DNA of 64,000 nucleotides from Anaerovorax sp. IOR16. GTDB taxonomy: Bacteria > Bacillota > Clostridia > Peptostreptococcales > Anaerovoracaceae. The stretch lies in assembly GCF_017168145.1 (NCBI RefSeq), contig NZ_JADQTL010000008.1, positions 186,001-250,000 on the forward strand. Direction: 5' to 3'. The notes below the pieces were generated by a model. That model did no database searches. It was not told the origin of the DNA and worked only from the letters and a program-made list of their open reading frames with translations. The position numbers and the translations under genes are program-made. Shown here piece after piece: positions 1 through 9,075 of this stretch. The first letter of the stretch is position 1. Each line of letters starts with the position of its first letter.

Positions 1-22
1 GTTTAACTCTTGTATATACATA

Positions 23-274
23 TTAATCCTCCTTCAACCCATTATTACTCTTATATCTCTGCTGCCCAGATGAAGTCTTTTCAAACGGGACAACGCTTAT
101 ATCATTACTTTTGATATAGTTGAGAAATAAGGTGCCAAGGAGGAGTCTGTCACTTCGTGATATTCTATTCCACTCGTATCCTTTAAAAAGATCACGAACT
201 AAGAATATTTCACCGGATTTAAGGTTAGCTAATTCTCTTTTTGCCATATCTAATAATTCATTTACTGTTGACAA
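23..274 (-). CDS. DUF1413 family small protein
   Basis: An 83-residue protein that resembles the DUF1413 family, recognised from the run GEIFLVRDLFKGYEW and the later SSGQQRYK. The function of the family is not known to me. I start it at the TTG at 274, because a perfect AGGAGGT lies six bases upstream (rc of 281-287); the longer frame to 313 would begin before that site. It lies left of the IS256 copy and outside the recombinase cluster, so it may belong to flanking DNA or to a neighbouring element. Confidence 0.7.
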   Translation of the reverse strand: MSTVNELLDMAKRELANLKSGEIFLVRDLFKGYEWNRISRSDRLLLGTLFLNYIKSNDISVVPFEKTSSGQQRYKSNNGLKED

Positions 275-485
275 AATGATACCTCCTAATCGAGATAATG
301 ATATAAACAACATTGTTATTTCAATTGTATATCTTTCCCTAAAATTTTACAACAGTAAAACGTCAAATTAGACACAACTTAACAGAATATTTAGAATTAA
401 AATAGTAAAACCGCCAACAATAAAGTCCTGAACAAATTAAAGACTTTATTCTTAGCAGTTTAAACTCAACAGGAGCAGGGAAGAC
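275..485. other. AT-rich intergenic stretch with a 9-bp hairpin
   Basis: No gene is seen between the DUF1413 start and the IS. A perfect hairpin with arms AATAAAGTC (419-427) and GACTTTATT (442-450) is present, without a long T run. The true end of the mobile element may lie in this region, because the serine recombinase genes run towards it, but no att site can be defined from one junction. Confidence 0.45.
478..485. repeat. left 8-bp target site duplication of the IS256 copy
   Basis: GGGAAGAC directly abuts the left IS end at 486 and is repeated exactly at 1968-1975. Confidence 0.85.
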
Positions 486-1967
486 GGGACAGTTTCAAGT
501 TTTGTGTAAACTCAAAAATCTGATATAAGATATGTGAATAGTTACTTAAGGGCAGAGTCAATTTTGGGATTCTACCCTTGTTTGCATTATACAATGATTT
601 TTTTGCATGTCAATAAAACTTGCCGAACAAGTTGTTTTTTAGAAGTTGAGATTTTTTAGTCTTTCCTCAAAATAAATCTCTAACTGGGAATATATCCGTC
701 CCCAGTCCCTACGATATCCTGTCCACTTTTTTGTGATATCTATCGTTGCCAGATATAGCATTTTTAAAAGGCTATCGTCAGAAGGAAAAATTGTCTTGCT
801 TTTTGTTACTTTACGAAGTTGACGATTAAATCCCTCAATGGCATTTGTGGTATAAATAAGCCGCCTAACAGCTTCAGGATATTTAAAATAGGTTGCTAAA
901 GTTGACCAATTATCATGCCAAGATTTATAGATTTTCGGATATTTTACATCCCATTTTTCTTGAAACAACTCCAATTCATTTAGGGCTAATTCTTCTGTTG
1001 GGGCAGTATAGACTCGCTTCAAATCAGCCATCAGAGCTTTCAAATCTTTGTAGGATACAAATTTAGTGGAGTTACGGATTTGATGAATAATGCACTGCTG
1101 TATCTCTGTTTCAGGATAGACTGCTTCAATTGCTTGTGGAAATCCACTTAGTCCATCAATACATGTTATTAAGATATCTTTTACACCACGATTTTTTAGC
1201 CCATTCAGTATAGAAAGCCAGAATTTAGCATTTTCATTTTCACCAACATACATACCTAAAACGTCCTTTCTACCATTCATATCAATTCCCAAAGCAATAT
1301 ACACAGCCTTTTTTCGTATTCTTCCTTCACTACGAACGTGGAAATGAATTGCATCCATAAAAACAACCGCATATACTTCTTCCAAAGGACGTTCCTGCCA
1401 TTCCTTTACAATCGGTATAATTTTATCAGTAACTCGGCTAATCGTACTGTCAGAAATATCAATGTCATATAACTCACGCATATGGGATTCAATATCATTT
1501 GTAGTCATACCTTTTGCATACATGGAAAGTATCCTTTCTTCCATATCTTGCGTAACGGTATTTTGATATTTCTTGATAAGCTGGGGTTCATATTCTCCAT
1601 TACGGTCACGAGGAATAGCAACATTCATATCTCCATAGTTTGTATGCATGATTTTAGAAGAATATCCATTCCGACTATTGTCGGTTTCCTTATTCCGATA
1701 GTCATATTTTGAGTATCCCAGTTCGTCTTCTAATTCTCCTTCCAGAGAACCCTCCAGTAATACAGACATCATATCACGCATAACAGAATTGACATCTGTA
1801 CCATTTTTGATAGGAATATCATTCTCTTTTAAGTATTCCTGCATCATTTTTCTGATTGCTTGTTTTTGGGGTGATTCTTTTCTTCTTTTGGGCATAAATA
1901 AAACCTCCAAACTGATATATTTATCTTACATCAGTTTAGAGGTTTACACAAACTTTAGGATACTCCC
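486..1967 (-). mobile_element. IS256-family insertion sequence, complete
   Basis: A 1482-bp element. Its imperfect terminal inverted repeats both begin GGGA and share the core TTTGTGTAAAC (left about 500-510; right about 1943-1954, rc) and a further TAAGATA. It is bordered by the 8-bp direct duplication GGGAAGAC at 478-485 and 1968-1975, the duplication size expected for IS256. It carries one transposase gene with no frameshift. The insertion lies about 30 bp beyond the stop of the first serine recombinase and disrupts no visible gene. Exact duplication and an intact gene suggest a fairly recent insertion. Confidence 0.92.
639..1895 (-). CDS. IS256-family (mutator-type) DDE transposase
   Basis: A 418-residue transposase that cuts and rejoins the IS ends. 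The catalytic triad is visible as D in VVFMDAIHFH, D in TCIDGLSGF and E in TTNAIEGFNRQ, with the C/D(2)H-type segment QQCIIHQIRNS between them. The length is normal for the family. The start is the ATG at 1895, preceded by GGAGG with an 8-base spacer; an upstream in-frame TTG at 1910 overlaps that site and is rejected. The reading frame is intact, so the enzyme is probably active. Confidence 0.93.
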   Translation of the reverse strand: MPKRRKESPQKQAIRKMMQEYLKENDIPIKNGTDVNSVMRDMMSVLLEGSLEGELEDELGYSKYDYRNKETDNSRNGYSSKIMHTNYGDMNVAIPRDRNGEYEPQLIKKYQNTVTQDMEERILSMYAKGMTTNDIESHMRELYDIDISDSTISRVTDKIIPIVKEWQERPLEEVYAVVFMDAIHFHVRSEGRIRKKAVYIALGIDMNGRKDVLGMYVGENENAKFWLSILNGLKNRGVKDILITCIDGLSGFPQAIEAVYPETEIQQCIIHQIRNSTKFVSYKDLKALMADLKRVYTAPTEELALNELELFQEKWDVKYPKIYKSWHDNWSTLATYFKYPEAVRRLIYTTNAIEGFNRQLRKVTKSKTIFPSDDSLLKMLYLATIDITKKWTGYRRDWGRIYSQLEIYFEERLKNLNF

Positions 1968-1975
1968 GGGAAGAC
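1968..1975. repeat. right 8-bp target site duplication of the IS256 copy
   Basis: GGGAAGAC, identical to 478-485, directly follows the right IS end. Confidence 0.85.
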
Positions 1976-1996
1976 ACCCTACTCCTATTTTAATGC

Positions 1997-3649
1997 CTAT
2001 TCATAGTAGTCCACTTCTTGGTTCACCACGATTCCTGAGTGAAACTGTATTTCTAGTTTCATCCCCTTATGTACCTTTATGGAGGAAATCAGTCTTTTTA
2101 CAAGGTCTTGGTCAAACTCCCTTACTTGCGGATTAACATTGGCAATCGTCTTGTCTAAGGCCTCAACTCTTTGAACATAGTTTTCTGCATTTTTCTGCGC
2201 TTGCACCGCCTTTATTTTCGCTGTTTTGAGCTCGTTAATTTGTTCTGACAGTTTCTTATATTCTTCATCGAATTCTTCGCTGACAGCTCCTTGTTTTGCG
2301 TTATTTTCTATGAGTGTAAGCATCTGATGTTGCAGTTTTTCTATCTGTTCGTCATATTCGGTTGTAACACCGTGGGTACTGTAGTTACCTATAACTCTTA
2401 TTACATTTTCTCGGAAGGTCCCTATAAATTCTCCTGTATTTTCTACTACATTATTTATTGCTTTCATAATTGCATCATGGAGTTGTTCTTCCTTTAGGGT
2501 AGGTGAATTCTGGCATCTTGATTTCTTGCCTAGTTTCAGCCTGTCCTCGCATCTCCATACAGCAGATTTGTCACCGTATTTGGACCATATCTGCCTGCGG
2601 TATGCATGGCCGCACTCTGCACATACCATCAGATCCGTAAGTATGTATTTAGAACTGTATTTGCTTTTCTCCTTTAATTCCTTGTTCTTTTTTCTTGTAA
2701 CTGCAGCTTTATTTAAACTTGCTCGCCTTGCTTTTTCTGCCTGTACTTGGTGGAATAACTCCTTTGGAATGATTGCCTCATGGTTATCTTCTATATAGTA
2801 CTGTCTAACATATCCATCATTTTTCACCCTTTTCTTAGTGAGAAAATCTACTGTATAAGTCTTTTGCATACGAGCATCACCGCAAAATTTTTCATTTGAG
2901 AGCATCTTGTCGATAGTTCCCGGATGCCACTGCTCAAGTCCTGTGACAGTTTTAATACCATCTTTTTCTAAGCCTTTGCATATCTGAACAATACTACTGC
3001 CCTCAAGGTACTCCCAAAAAATCCTTTTTACAATAACTGCTTCTTCGGGTACTACTACAAGGTTGCCGTTTTCATCTTTGGTATAGCCTAAAAACTTTTT
3101 GTGGTTTACCGATATAATGCCGTTTTCAAATCTTCTCGTCAAACCCCATCTTGTATTTTCGCTGATGTTTCGGCTTTCCTCTTGTGCCTGACTGCTAAGT
3201 ATAGTGATTAACAGTTCTCCACCGCTTTCCATGGTGTTGATGCCCTCTTTTTCAAATATAACGGGGACATTTTTCTCTTTCAGCTTTCTAATATTTTGCA
3301 AGGCATCAACCGTATTTCTAGCAAATCTACTGACTGATTTGGTAAGCACCAAGTCTATTTTCCCATTCATACAGGCATCTACCATGGCATTGAAGTCATC
3401 ACGTTTGCTTGTCTGTGTTGCTGATTTTCCATCGTCAGCAAATATGCCAGCACACTTCCAATTTGGGTTGCTGTTTATTTTATTGGTGTAGTAATCAACC
3501 TGTGCCTCGTAACTCCCTTCCTGTTGTTCCAGCAAGGTACTTACTCGGCAGTAGGCGGCTACACGCAGTGTTTTCTGCTCTACTCTTAATTGTCTGTCAT
3601 ATTTCATTTGTGGCGGTATGATTGCCACTGTCTTTTTTGCTATAGCCAT
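1997..3649 (-). CDS. large serine recombinase (first of three)
   Basis: A site-specific recombinase of about 550 residues with the full large-serine layout. The N-terminal resolvase domain has the nucleophile in YCRVST and the arginine motif RFARN. It is followed by a recombinase domain (about residues 165-290), a zinc ribbon with CAECGHAYRRQ and later WRCED and RCQN, and a C-terminal coiled coil. It would cut and exchange DNA at the att sites of the element. The chosen start is the ATG at 3649, nine bases inside the longest frame, because AGGA then sits at a proper distance. It overlaps the end of the middle recombinase gene, so the three are one operon. Confidence 0.9.
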   Translation of the reverse strand: MAIAKKTVAIIPPQMKYDRQLRVEQKTLRVAAYCRVSTLLEQQEGSYEAQVDYYTNKINSNPNWKCAGIFADDGKSATQTSKRDDFNAMVDACMNGKIDLVLTKSVSRFARNTVDALQNIRKLKEKNVPVIFEKEGINTMESGGELLITILSSQAQEESRNISENTRWGLTRRFENGIISVNHKKFLGYTKDENGNLVVVPEEAVIVKRIFWEYLEGSSIVQICKGLEKDGIKTVTGLEQWHPGTIDKMLSNEKFCGDARMQKTYTVDFLTKKRVKNDGYVRQYYIEDNHEAIIPKELFHQVQAEKARRASLNKAAVTRKKNKELKEKSKYSSKYILTDLMVCAECGHAYRRQIWSKYGDKSAVWRCEDRLKLGKKSRCQNSPTLKEEQLHDAIMKAINNVVENTGEFIGTFRENVIRVIGNYSTHGVTTEYDEQIEKLQHQMLTLIENNAKQGAVSEEFDEEYKKLSEQINELKTAKIKAVQAQKNAENYVQRVEALDKTIANVNPQVREFDQDLVKRLISSIKVHKGMKLEIQFHSGIVVNQEVDYYE

Positions 3650-4580
3650 TTTTCTCATCCTTTCGCTTATATTCTAAAATCTCGCAGATTTTAAGTCCGT
3701 TTATAAATTGTGTTTCTACTTTGCCGTCTTGATAGATGGTAATTTTATCTATCATACCTTTGAATAATTCTACATCAAACTCTGTTAATTGGTTTTGACC
3801 GATTAACAGCTCTTTTATTTTTTGTGTCTGTACTTCGTAGTCATCTACCTTGGAAGTGCTGTAGGTTAGTTCTGCTCGTTTGAATATTAGATCCGCCAAC
3901 TCTTGTGATGAAAATTTCTCATCTTCTTCAAGCTTATGTATTTGATTTTCTATCGCAAGCAGTTCTTTGCTCATTTTCGCCAGCTCTTTTTTATGAGGTT
4001 TGTCTAGTAAGCGTTGGTTTTTAATAAGCTGATTTACTGCACTTATAAATACCAATTTTAATTCCTCATCCGTATAGAAGAGGTTTCTGCATAATACTCG
4101 GTTTTTAAATATATATTTTTTGCATTTCCATCTGCTCTTTTCCGATGCCTTACCCGAATGTTCCGTGTACTTTCGGTATGGCTCACCGCATTCACCGCAG
4201 AATATCTTGTTCGCAAATAGGCTTTGGTTTTTCATGCTGTTTGGCTGTGCTGTACGACCAAGCTGATTTTCTTTCTGTTTTCTTTTGATTTGAACCTTAT
4301 CGAAGGTAGCATTGTCAATCAATTTGGGATAAACTTCATCACCCATATATTTAATATTTTCAAGGATTCTTCCTATAGCACCGTGTGTCCAATTGGTCTT
4401 GTTATTTGCATTCGGAACTTCTTTTTCACTCAGTTCCTTTGCTATAGCTAATAAAGATTTTCCTTTCAGGTATTCTGAGTAAATCTTTTTTACAGTTTTG
4501 GATTTTTCTTTATCTATTTGTATTTTGCCATCCACCATCTTGTAGCCAATCGGCATATGTGTTTGCATATTTTTGTTCAC
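3597..4580 (-). CDS. recombinase-like protein without a catalytic resolvase domain
   Basis: A 327-residue protein that starts directly at the recombinase domain (PIGYKMVDGKIQI). It continues through a zinc ribbon (CGECGEPYRKY, then WKCKKY and CRNL) and a coiled-coil tail. The roughly 150-residue serine catalytic domain of its two neighbours is absent, and no such sequence lies upstream in any frame because the third recombinase gene ends there. Its start overlaps the upstream stop (4577-4580), so it is translationally coupled and not a truncation remnant. I infer an accessory DNA-binding subunit that pairs with the two catalytic recombinases. The role has not been tested here. Confidence 0.85.
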   Translation of the reverse strand: MNKNMQTHMPIGYKMVDGKIQIDKEKSKTVKKIYSEYLKGKSLLAIAKELSEKEVPNANNKTNWTHGAIGRILENIKYMGDEVYPKLIDNATFDKVQIKRKQKENQLGRTAQPNSMKNQSLFANKIFCGECGEPYRKYTEHSGKASEKSRWKCKKYIFKNRVLCRNLFYTDEELKLVFISAVNQLIKNQRLLDKPHKKELAKMSKELLAIENQIHKLEEDEKFSSQELADLIFKRAELTYSTSKVDDYEVQTQKIKELLIGQNQLTEFDVELFKGMIDKITIYQDGKVETQFINGLKICEILEYKRKDEKNGYSKKDSGNHTATNEI

Positions 4581-6166
4581 CTCTTTGCTATATATTCCGT
4601 CAGTTCAAGGCTATTGATAAGTCTGAACGTAATATCACCATTTTTCCCGATTAGGACTTTATCTACCGTATGGATAAACAGTTCTGCTTGGTAATCGTCC
4701 ATGATTACAGGGTTGTATTTTATAATCTGCAGTATCCTGTTTGTTCCCTCAATCTCTTTTTCATAACCATTACTCTCAAGGAGAACATTTCGTTTTTTCT
4801 TGTATTCCTCAATTTCAATATTAATGGCATTCTGCTTTTCCATAAAAATAGCAGAGTCCATATATCCTTTTAGCATGACTCGCTGTAGGATATGGCTCTG
4901 CTCCATTAATTCCGATATTTTGTTGTTTAGTTTAAGAATTTCTTCTTCCTGTTCTTTATTCGCCCTTAATTTTTTTAAGGATTCCAATAGGGGATAGAGA
5001 ATTTCACTGTGGTTACTTACAAGCTTGTTCCACATGGTTAGGAAAGCATCTTTGATAATATCTTCTCTTACTGCTTTCATGGTACACTTTTTACTGTTTT
5101 CTATATGCGTGATACAGCACCATTGTATCTTCTCGTAAGGCTTGCCGATATAGATTTTCTGTCTGCGGAATGTTCCACCGCATTCTTTGCAGATGATTTT
5201 ACTGCTGAATTCATAGCGGTTTTGGTATTTACTGCTGTCATCTATGCCCATCTGCACTCTTCGGTACTCATAAATTTCCCGAACTCTTTCTGCTTGTTCC
5301 TTAGTAATAATAGGTTCATGACTATTTTTAACGGAGTACATGGGTAGTTCTCCATAATTCTTCTTTTTTGTGAAGGGGAGAACATCTGTTGTATATGTTT
5401 TTTGTAGCAGCAATTCTCCCTTGTAAATTGGATTTTGCAGAATTTCCTTTACTACACTATCATTCCATTTTTCTGCTGTTCGGATGGTTGGTATATTGTC
5501 ACGAGTTAAATCTCGGGCGATTGCATAACTGCCTTTTCCGCTTAAGTATTCGTTATAAATTCTTCGGATTATTTCAGCTTCATTCTCATTAATGATAAGT
5601 TCACCATTTTCATCCTTGGTATAGCCATAAGCCACACAGCTTGGTACATAGCTTCCATCCCCGAATCTTTTTTGAATACCCCAGCGATTATTTGTGGAGA
5701 TGCTTTCCGATTCACCTTGTGCAATTGAGCTTAGGATTGTCAGCATCTGCTCGCTCTGCTCTGACATGGTATTGATATTCTCTTTTTCAAAGTATACTGC
5801 TATCCCAAGGTATTTCAGAGTTCGAATTGTTTCAATGCTGTCTATGGTATTTCTCGCAAATCTTGTGATGGATTTTGTAATGATAAGGTCGATGCTTCCT
5901 TTTTCACATTCCGTTATCATTCTCTGAAATTCATCACGATTTTTCACCTTTGTACCACTAGATTCATCTGCAAATATTCCTACGAATTCCCATTCTGCTC
6001 TTTTTTCAATGTACTCTTTATAATATTTTGTTTGAGCAACATAGGAAGTATGCTGTTTTGCACTATCGGTGCTGACCCTGCAATAAGCACAAACTCTTTT
6101 CTTTGGTCTTAATTCCTGCAAAACTTTCTGCCTTACAGGTTCTATGGTTTTGACCTTTTTCACCAT
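4577..6166 (-). CDS. large serine recombinase (third of three)
   Basis: A 529-residue large serine recombinase with the catalytic serine at about residue 32 (YCRVSTD), RFARN near residue 109 and a recombinase domain after about residue 165. A zinc ribbon follows (CKECGGTFRRQ, WCCITH, KKCT), then a long coiled coil (about 390-470). It is first in the three-gene operon and overlaps the middle gene by four bases. Together with the 1997-3649 gene it presumably carries out integration and excision of the element. The sequence is intact. Confidence 0.9.
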   Translation of the reverse strand: MVKKVKTIEPVRQKVLQELRPKKRVCAYCRVSTDSAKQHTSYVAQTKYYKEYIEKRAEWEFVGIFADESSGTKVKNRDEFQRMITECEKGSIDLIITKSITRFARNTIDSIETIRTLKYLGIAVYFEKENINTMSEQSEQMLTILSSIAQGESESISTNNRWGIQKRFGDGSYVPSCVAYGYTKDENGELIINENEAEIIRRIYNEYLSGKGSYAIARDLTRDNIPTIRTAEKWNDSVVKEILQNPIYKGELLLQKTYTTDVLPFTKKKNYGELPMYSVKNSHEPIITKEQAERVREIYEYRRVQMGIDDSSKYQNRYEFSSKIICKECGGTFRRQKIYIGKPYEKIQWCCITHIENSKKCTMKAVREDIIKDAFLTMWNKLVSNHSEILYPLLESLKKLRANKEQEEEILKLNNKISELMEQSHILQRVMLKGYMDSAIFMEKQNAINIEIEEYKKKRNVLLESNGYEKEIEGTNRILQIIKYNPVIMDDYQAELFIHTVDKVLIGKNGDITFRLINSLELTEYIAKR

Positions 6167-6246
6167 TTATATTTCCTCCTTTCCCAGAAGTAAGCCTTCT
6201 GTTAGTAACACACAATACCCCAAAGCATTTATAATAGCAAGTGTTA

Positions 6247-6612
6247 TCACACATATACTTTTGCAAGGCATGGAGAAAAGGATTGGCGGTTTAATTCATC
6301 TATTTGTGCATACTCAACATCAGAAACAATTCCTTTTCTCTTTAGAATATCAAGAAACTTAATTGACATTTTATAGTGGACCTCATTTTGAGATTGTTCT
6401 ATAGTCATATCATATTCTTTTGCCATTTCAGCATCTGTTTTCGTTGGATCCATATTCTTTACCTCCATTCCTGAATAGTTATTCTTAATATCACAAAAAT
6501 AGGGATTACCACTGTCTGAGTTTGCAACTGCAAAAGCAGATAAAGCATAGGTAATCCCCATTGCTTCTGACATTAAGTCAGTTATTTGTTGTTTTTGTAC
6601 TTTATTCGACAC
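6247..6612 (-). CDS. SHOCT-like small protein next to the recombinases
   Basis: A 121-residue protein. Its last 45 residues (KMSIKFLDILKRKGIVSDVEYAQIDELNR is the core area) look like a SHOCT-type helix-turn-helix tail, seen in many short proteins encoded beside ICE recombinases. The first half has no domain I can name. It lies 80 bp upstream of the recombinase operon in the same direction, so it may be co-transcribed or control recombination, which is inference from position only. Confidence 0.6.
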   Translation of the reverse strand: MSNKVQKQQITDLMSEAMGITYALSAFAVANSDSGNPYFCDIKNNYSGMEVKNMDPTKTDAEMAKEYDMTIEQSQNEVHYKMSIKFLDILKRKGIVSDVEYAQIDELNRQSFSPCLAKVYV

Positions 6613-7052
6613 TACTTCCCAAGTACAGGGCGATTTACATAAACTAAGAGAAGTTAATTCTTATCATAGGAATCTCACCTCCTGCAGGATCTCTGCAAGC
6701 TGCCCCCATTGCGTGAGTCTGTGGCTGGACAGAAGTATCATTATAGGCTGATAAGGTTATGGCAATACAATCCACTACAAATTGTTTCATGATCAGATGG
6801 ACCCGCTCGCTCCTTATGTTGGCCGCATTTATAAAATTCAGAAGAAAAAATCCATTTTCATGGATTGTCCTAATTTTACAGGAGGTTATCGCGCATCTAT
6901 CAATGTTGCTTTTCCGATTAAGGCTCATCAGCTAATGTATTTATGAAATCGGATATTCAGTTTTCAAGGTACTAACCTTTTTTCAAAAAAGAAAACAGGG
7001 AAGAGAAAATATCCCTTCACCTGTTTCCACACTTAGAATGAAAAAGTATAGT
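6613..7052. other. intergenic stretch, possible short ORF only
   Basis: About 440 bp with no confident gene. A minus-strand open frame (6644-6928) exists. Its last 48 codons, from an ATG near 6790, look somewhat protein-like, but the ribosome binding site is weak and I recognise no family. No hairpin terminator or clear promoter was found. Confidence 0.35.
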
Positions 7053-7517
7053 CTATTTATCAAAAAAGTTTTTAATTTTTCCTTTTGCTATATCAATAGA
7101 GAACTTTACAGCCATTTTTTTGCATCCTTCAATTTCTGCAATTTGCTCATAGGTAAAACCTTCAAAGTAATACAAAATCAATCTTCTTCGCTGAATGTTA
7201 GGCAATGTATCAATTGCTCTCCATAACTTTTCTTTTTGCAAATTTTTAAAAGCTGTAACCTCCAAAGATTCTGGTTTATGTAAGGCTCTTTGATATAAGA
7301 TTTGCTCTGTTAGTTCAGAATGCTCAAGATTTCTTTCATCGGAACGTCTTAAATTTCTTTCTTTTCTAACAAAAGTCTGAAATAGCACTTTCGCAACTGC
7401 TACACTTATTTCGACTTCAATTTTTTTACCTTCTTCATCAACAAAAGCTGCATAGTATCGCTTTGTATTTTCATCTGCATGAATTTGCAAATTGTAAGGG
7501 TTTGTGTTGTCAAACAT
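7053..7517 (-). CDS. sigma-70-like regulator of the ICE
   Basis: A 154-residue protein whose C-terminal half resembles sigma-70 region 4: LWRAIDTLPNIQRRRLILYYFEGFTYEQIAEIEG, a helix-turn-helix with the typical LP.IQRR start. The N-terminal part is charged and lacks sigma regions 2 and 3. Small sigma-like proteins of this kind are standard in the regulatory modules of Tn916- and Tn1549-type elements. The ATG at 7517 has GGAGG in front of it. It probably activates element genes, but this is inferred from family and place. Confidence 0.75.
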   Translation of the reverse strand: MFDNTNPYNLQIHADENTKRYYAAFVDEEGKKIEVEISVAVAKVLFQTFVRKERNLRRSDERNLEHSELTEQILYQRALHKPESLEVTAFKNLQKEKLWRAIDTLPNIQRRRLILYYFEGFTYEQIAEIEGCKKMAVKFSIDIAKGKIKNFFDK

Positions 7518-7632
7518 TTTTATTTCCTCCGCTTCTGATTTTTGAAATGTTTAGAATCAAAATCAGAAAGGTGGAGAACGACACCGAAACCAACGATTTG
7601 GCTTATCCATTTTTCCTCCTAAAAATGGGCAC

Positions 7633-7673
7633 AAAAAAAGCCGAGAATAACATTTCTGTTACTCCCGGCTTTC
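7633..7673 (-). terminator. Rho-independent terminator (distal of two)
   Basis: Stem AGCCG...CGGCT (7639-7670), extended by GA/TC and TAAC/GTTA pairs with two mismatches, followed on the minus strand by seven Ts. It lies downstream of the 7829-8398 gene. Confidence 0.7.
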
Positions 7674-7701
7674 TTACTGCCGTATTATGAAAAATGGGTA
7701 T

Positions 7702-7730
7702 AAAAAAAACCCGACTTTTTATAGTCGAGG
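7702..7730 (-). terminator. Rho-independent terminator (proximal of two)
   Basis: Minus-strand stem around GACT/AGTC flanked by CC/GG pairs, followed by eight Ts. The block AAAAATGGG-A-AAAAAAA precedes both hairpins, so the two terminators appear to be a tandem duplication. Confidence 0.6.
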
Positions 7731-7828
7731 CTTATCAGTTATTTTATTTCGTACCCATCCCACAATACACATTATAGGATATGCAATGTCCAAAGTCAGT
7801 GCGTGATTAGTCCGTATTTAGTTCGCAT

Positions 7829-8398
7829 TCAGTCTGCATCTTTGCAAAAGTAATTATAATCATCTTCTTCACTATGATTATCAATAAAAACAGCCTTGTA
7901 TTTTGGAAGTGCATATCCCCAAAGTGCAACTCCAAATAATTTAATGGCTTCTTTTTTTCTCACATAAAAGCTTGTCCTTTCCATAGACAAACATTCAAGC
8001 AGTTCCTGTTCATTGAGCGTTGCGGAATTTATATAGCATTTCGATAATATTTCATGATAAAGCTTTCCATTTGTAGGATAGTCATATATTTTAATCATTG
8101 CGGTATCAATAAGTTCAATCATCCACGATGTTTCAAATATGTATGAAACCTTATTCTTAAACTCTTCTTTTTGCTCTGTTGGTGCAAAATCGGATAGATA
8201 AGTTAAGGCAACATTCAAATCATTGCTATAGTAAGATTCACATACTTCTTTTATGTAATCAACCTCTCTCAGAGTTTTCCATACAACATCACGATAGATA
8301 TCTAACAACAGTTTAGCCTTATGAAAAACTTGTTCTTCATTGAGATGCATGCCTTCATACATAAGCGAAATATTTCTCATTGTTCTGGTAACTCTCAT
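7829..8398 (-). CDS. ICE regulatory protein, possibly ArpU-like
   Basis: A 189-residue, mostly helical protein. The stretch ELLECLSMERTSFYVRKKEAIKLFG near residues 130-155 has the shape of a helix-turn-helix like that of ArpU/sigma-like late regulators, but I cannot confirm the family. It is divergent from the XRE gene at 8604, sharing a 205-bp promoter region full of GTGAA/TTCAC sites. It ends at a pair of strong terminators. It is likely part of the switch controlling the element. Confidence 0.6.
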   Translation of the reverse strand: MRVTRTMRNISLMYEGMHLNEEQVFHKAKLLLDIYRDVVWKTLREVDYIKEVCESYYSNDLNVALTYLSDFAPTEQKEEFKNKVSYIFETSWMIELIDTAMIKIYDYPTNGKLYHEILSKCYINSATLNEQELLECLSMERTSFYVRKKEAIKLFGVALWGYALPKYKAVFIDNHSEEDDYNYFCKDAD

Positions 8399-8467
8399 AG
8401 CAGTCCTCCGTTTTAAATAATTGGGTTAATTGAAGATTATGTAATATTTTCCACACCATTAAATCCG

Positions 8468-8587
8468 TTGACAAAATGTGAAGATTGAAGTAATATAAAT
8501 ATGTAGTTTATCTTCACATTTATATTATATGAAGATTACCTACTTTTGTCAATATGAAGTAATGTATTTTGTGAAATTTAACTTCAC
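8468..8587 (+). promoter_or_regulatory. promoter and operators of the XRE switch
   Basis: A near-consensus promoter: TTGACA at 8468-8473, a 17-bp spacer and TAATAT at 8491-8496. Inverted repeat GTGAAGAT (8478-8485) and ATCTTCAC (8510-8517) brackets the -10 region. A second dyad, GTGAA (8571-8575) and TTCAC (8583-8587), lies just before the ribosome binding site of the XRE gene. Further TGAAG half sites lie between. Autorepression by the XRE protein is likely. Confidence 0.7.
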
Positions 8588-8603
8588 ATTCAAGGAGGGC
8601 TAT

Positions 8604-9008
8604 ATGAAGTTTGGAGAGAAACTCAGAGATCTGCGAAAGGATAAAGGACTTACACAGACGGACTTAGCGAAAGAAATCGGTGTTTCACTGCGTACAATTA
8701 TCAGTTATGAAACAGGGAAAAGCTACCCCAAAAAAAGAGAAATCTATTCTATGCTGGCAGATTATTTTCATATCGATGTGAATTATCTGCTTACGGAAGA
8801 TGAAGAATTTATTGCAGAAGCCAAAGAGAAATACGGTTCTCGAGGTGCAAAGCAAGCTCAGGAATTAGTGTCTGAAATAGGCGGTTTATTTGCCGGTGGT
8901 GAATTATCCGAAACAGATAAAGATGCCGTTATGCAAGCATTACAGAAAGCTTATTGGGATGCAAAAGAAGATAATAAAAAATACACACCAAAGAAATTCA
9001 GACCTTAA
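8604..9008 (+). CDS. XRE-family (Cro/CI-like) repressor
   Basis: A 134-residue DNA-binding protein. A Cro/CI helix-turn-helix occupies residues 1-65 (LRDLRKDKGLTQTDLAKEIGVS with recognition helix LRTIISYETGK). A C-terminal helical tail follows. I start it at 8604, where AAGGAGGG sits four to five bases upstream; the longer frame from 8529 includes the operators and is rejected. Next to it is an ImmA-type protease, the usual pair in which the protease cuts the repressor after DNA damage or contact signals, as in ICEBs1. This pair likely controls excision and transfer. Confidence 0.88.
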   Translation: MKFGEKLRDLRKDKGLTQTDLAKEIGVSLRTIISYETGKSYPKKREIYSMLADYFHIDVNYLLTEDEEFIAEAKEKYGSRGAKQAQELVSEIGGLFAGGELSETDKDAVMQALQKAYWDAKEDNKKYTPKKFRP

Positions 9009-9075
9009 ATCATCTTTTGATAGTTTATTATTCCTAATGAGATAAAAAACTGCCCTTTTCGTTGGAGGTGTTGGC

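Noticed and set aside
6644-6928. Minus-strand open frame of 94 codons
   Set aside because: Weak binding site, no recognised family and odd composition. Only its last 48 codons look slightly protein-like, so it is noted as intergenic.
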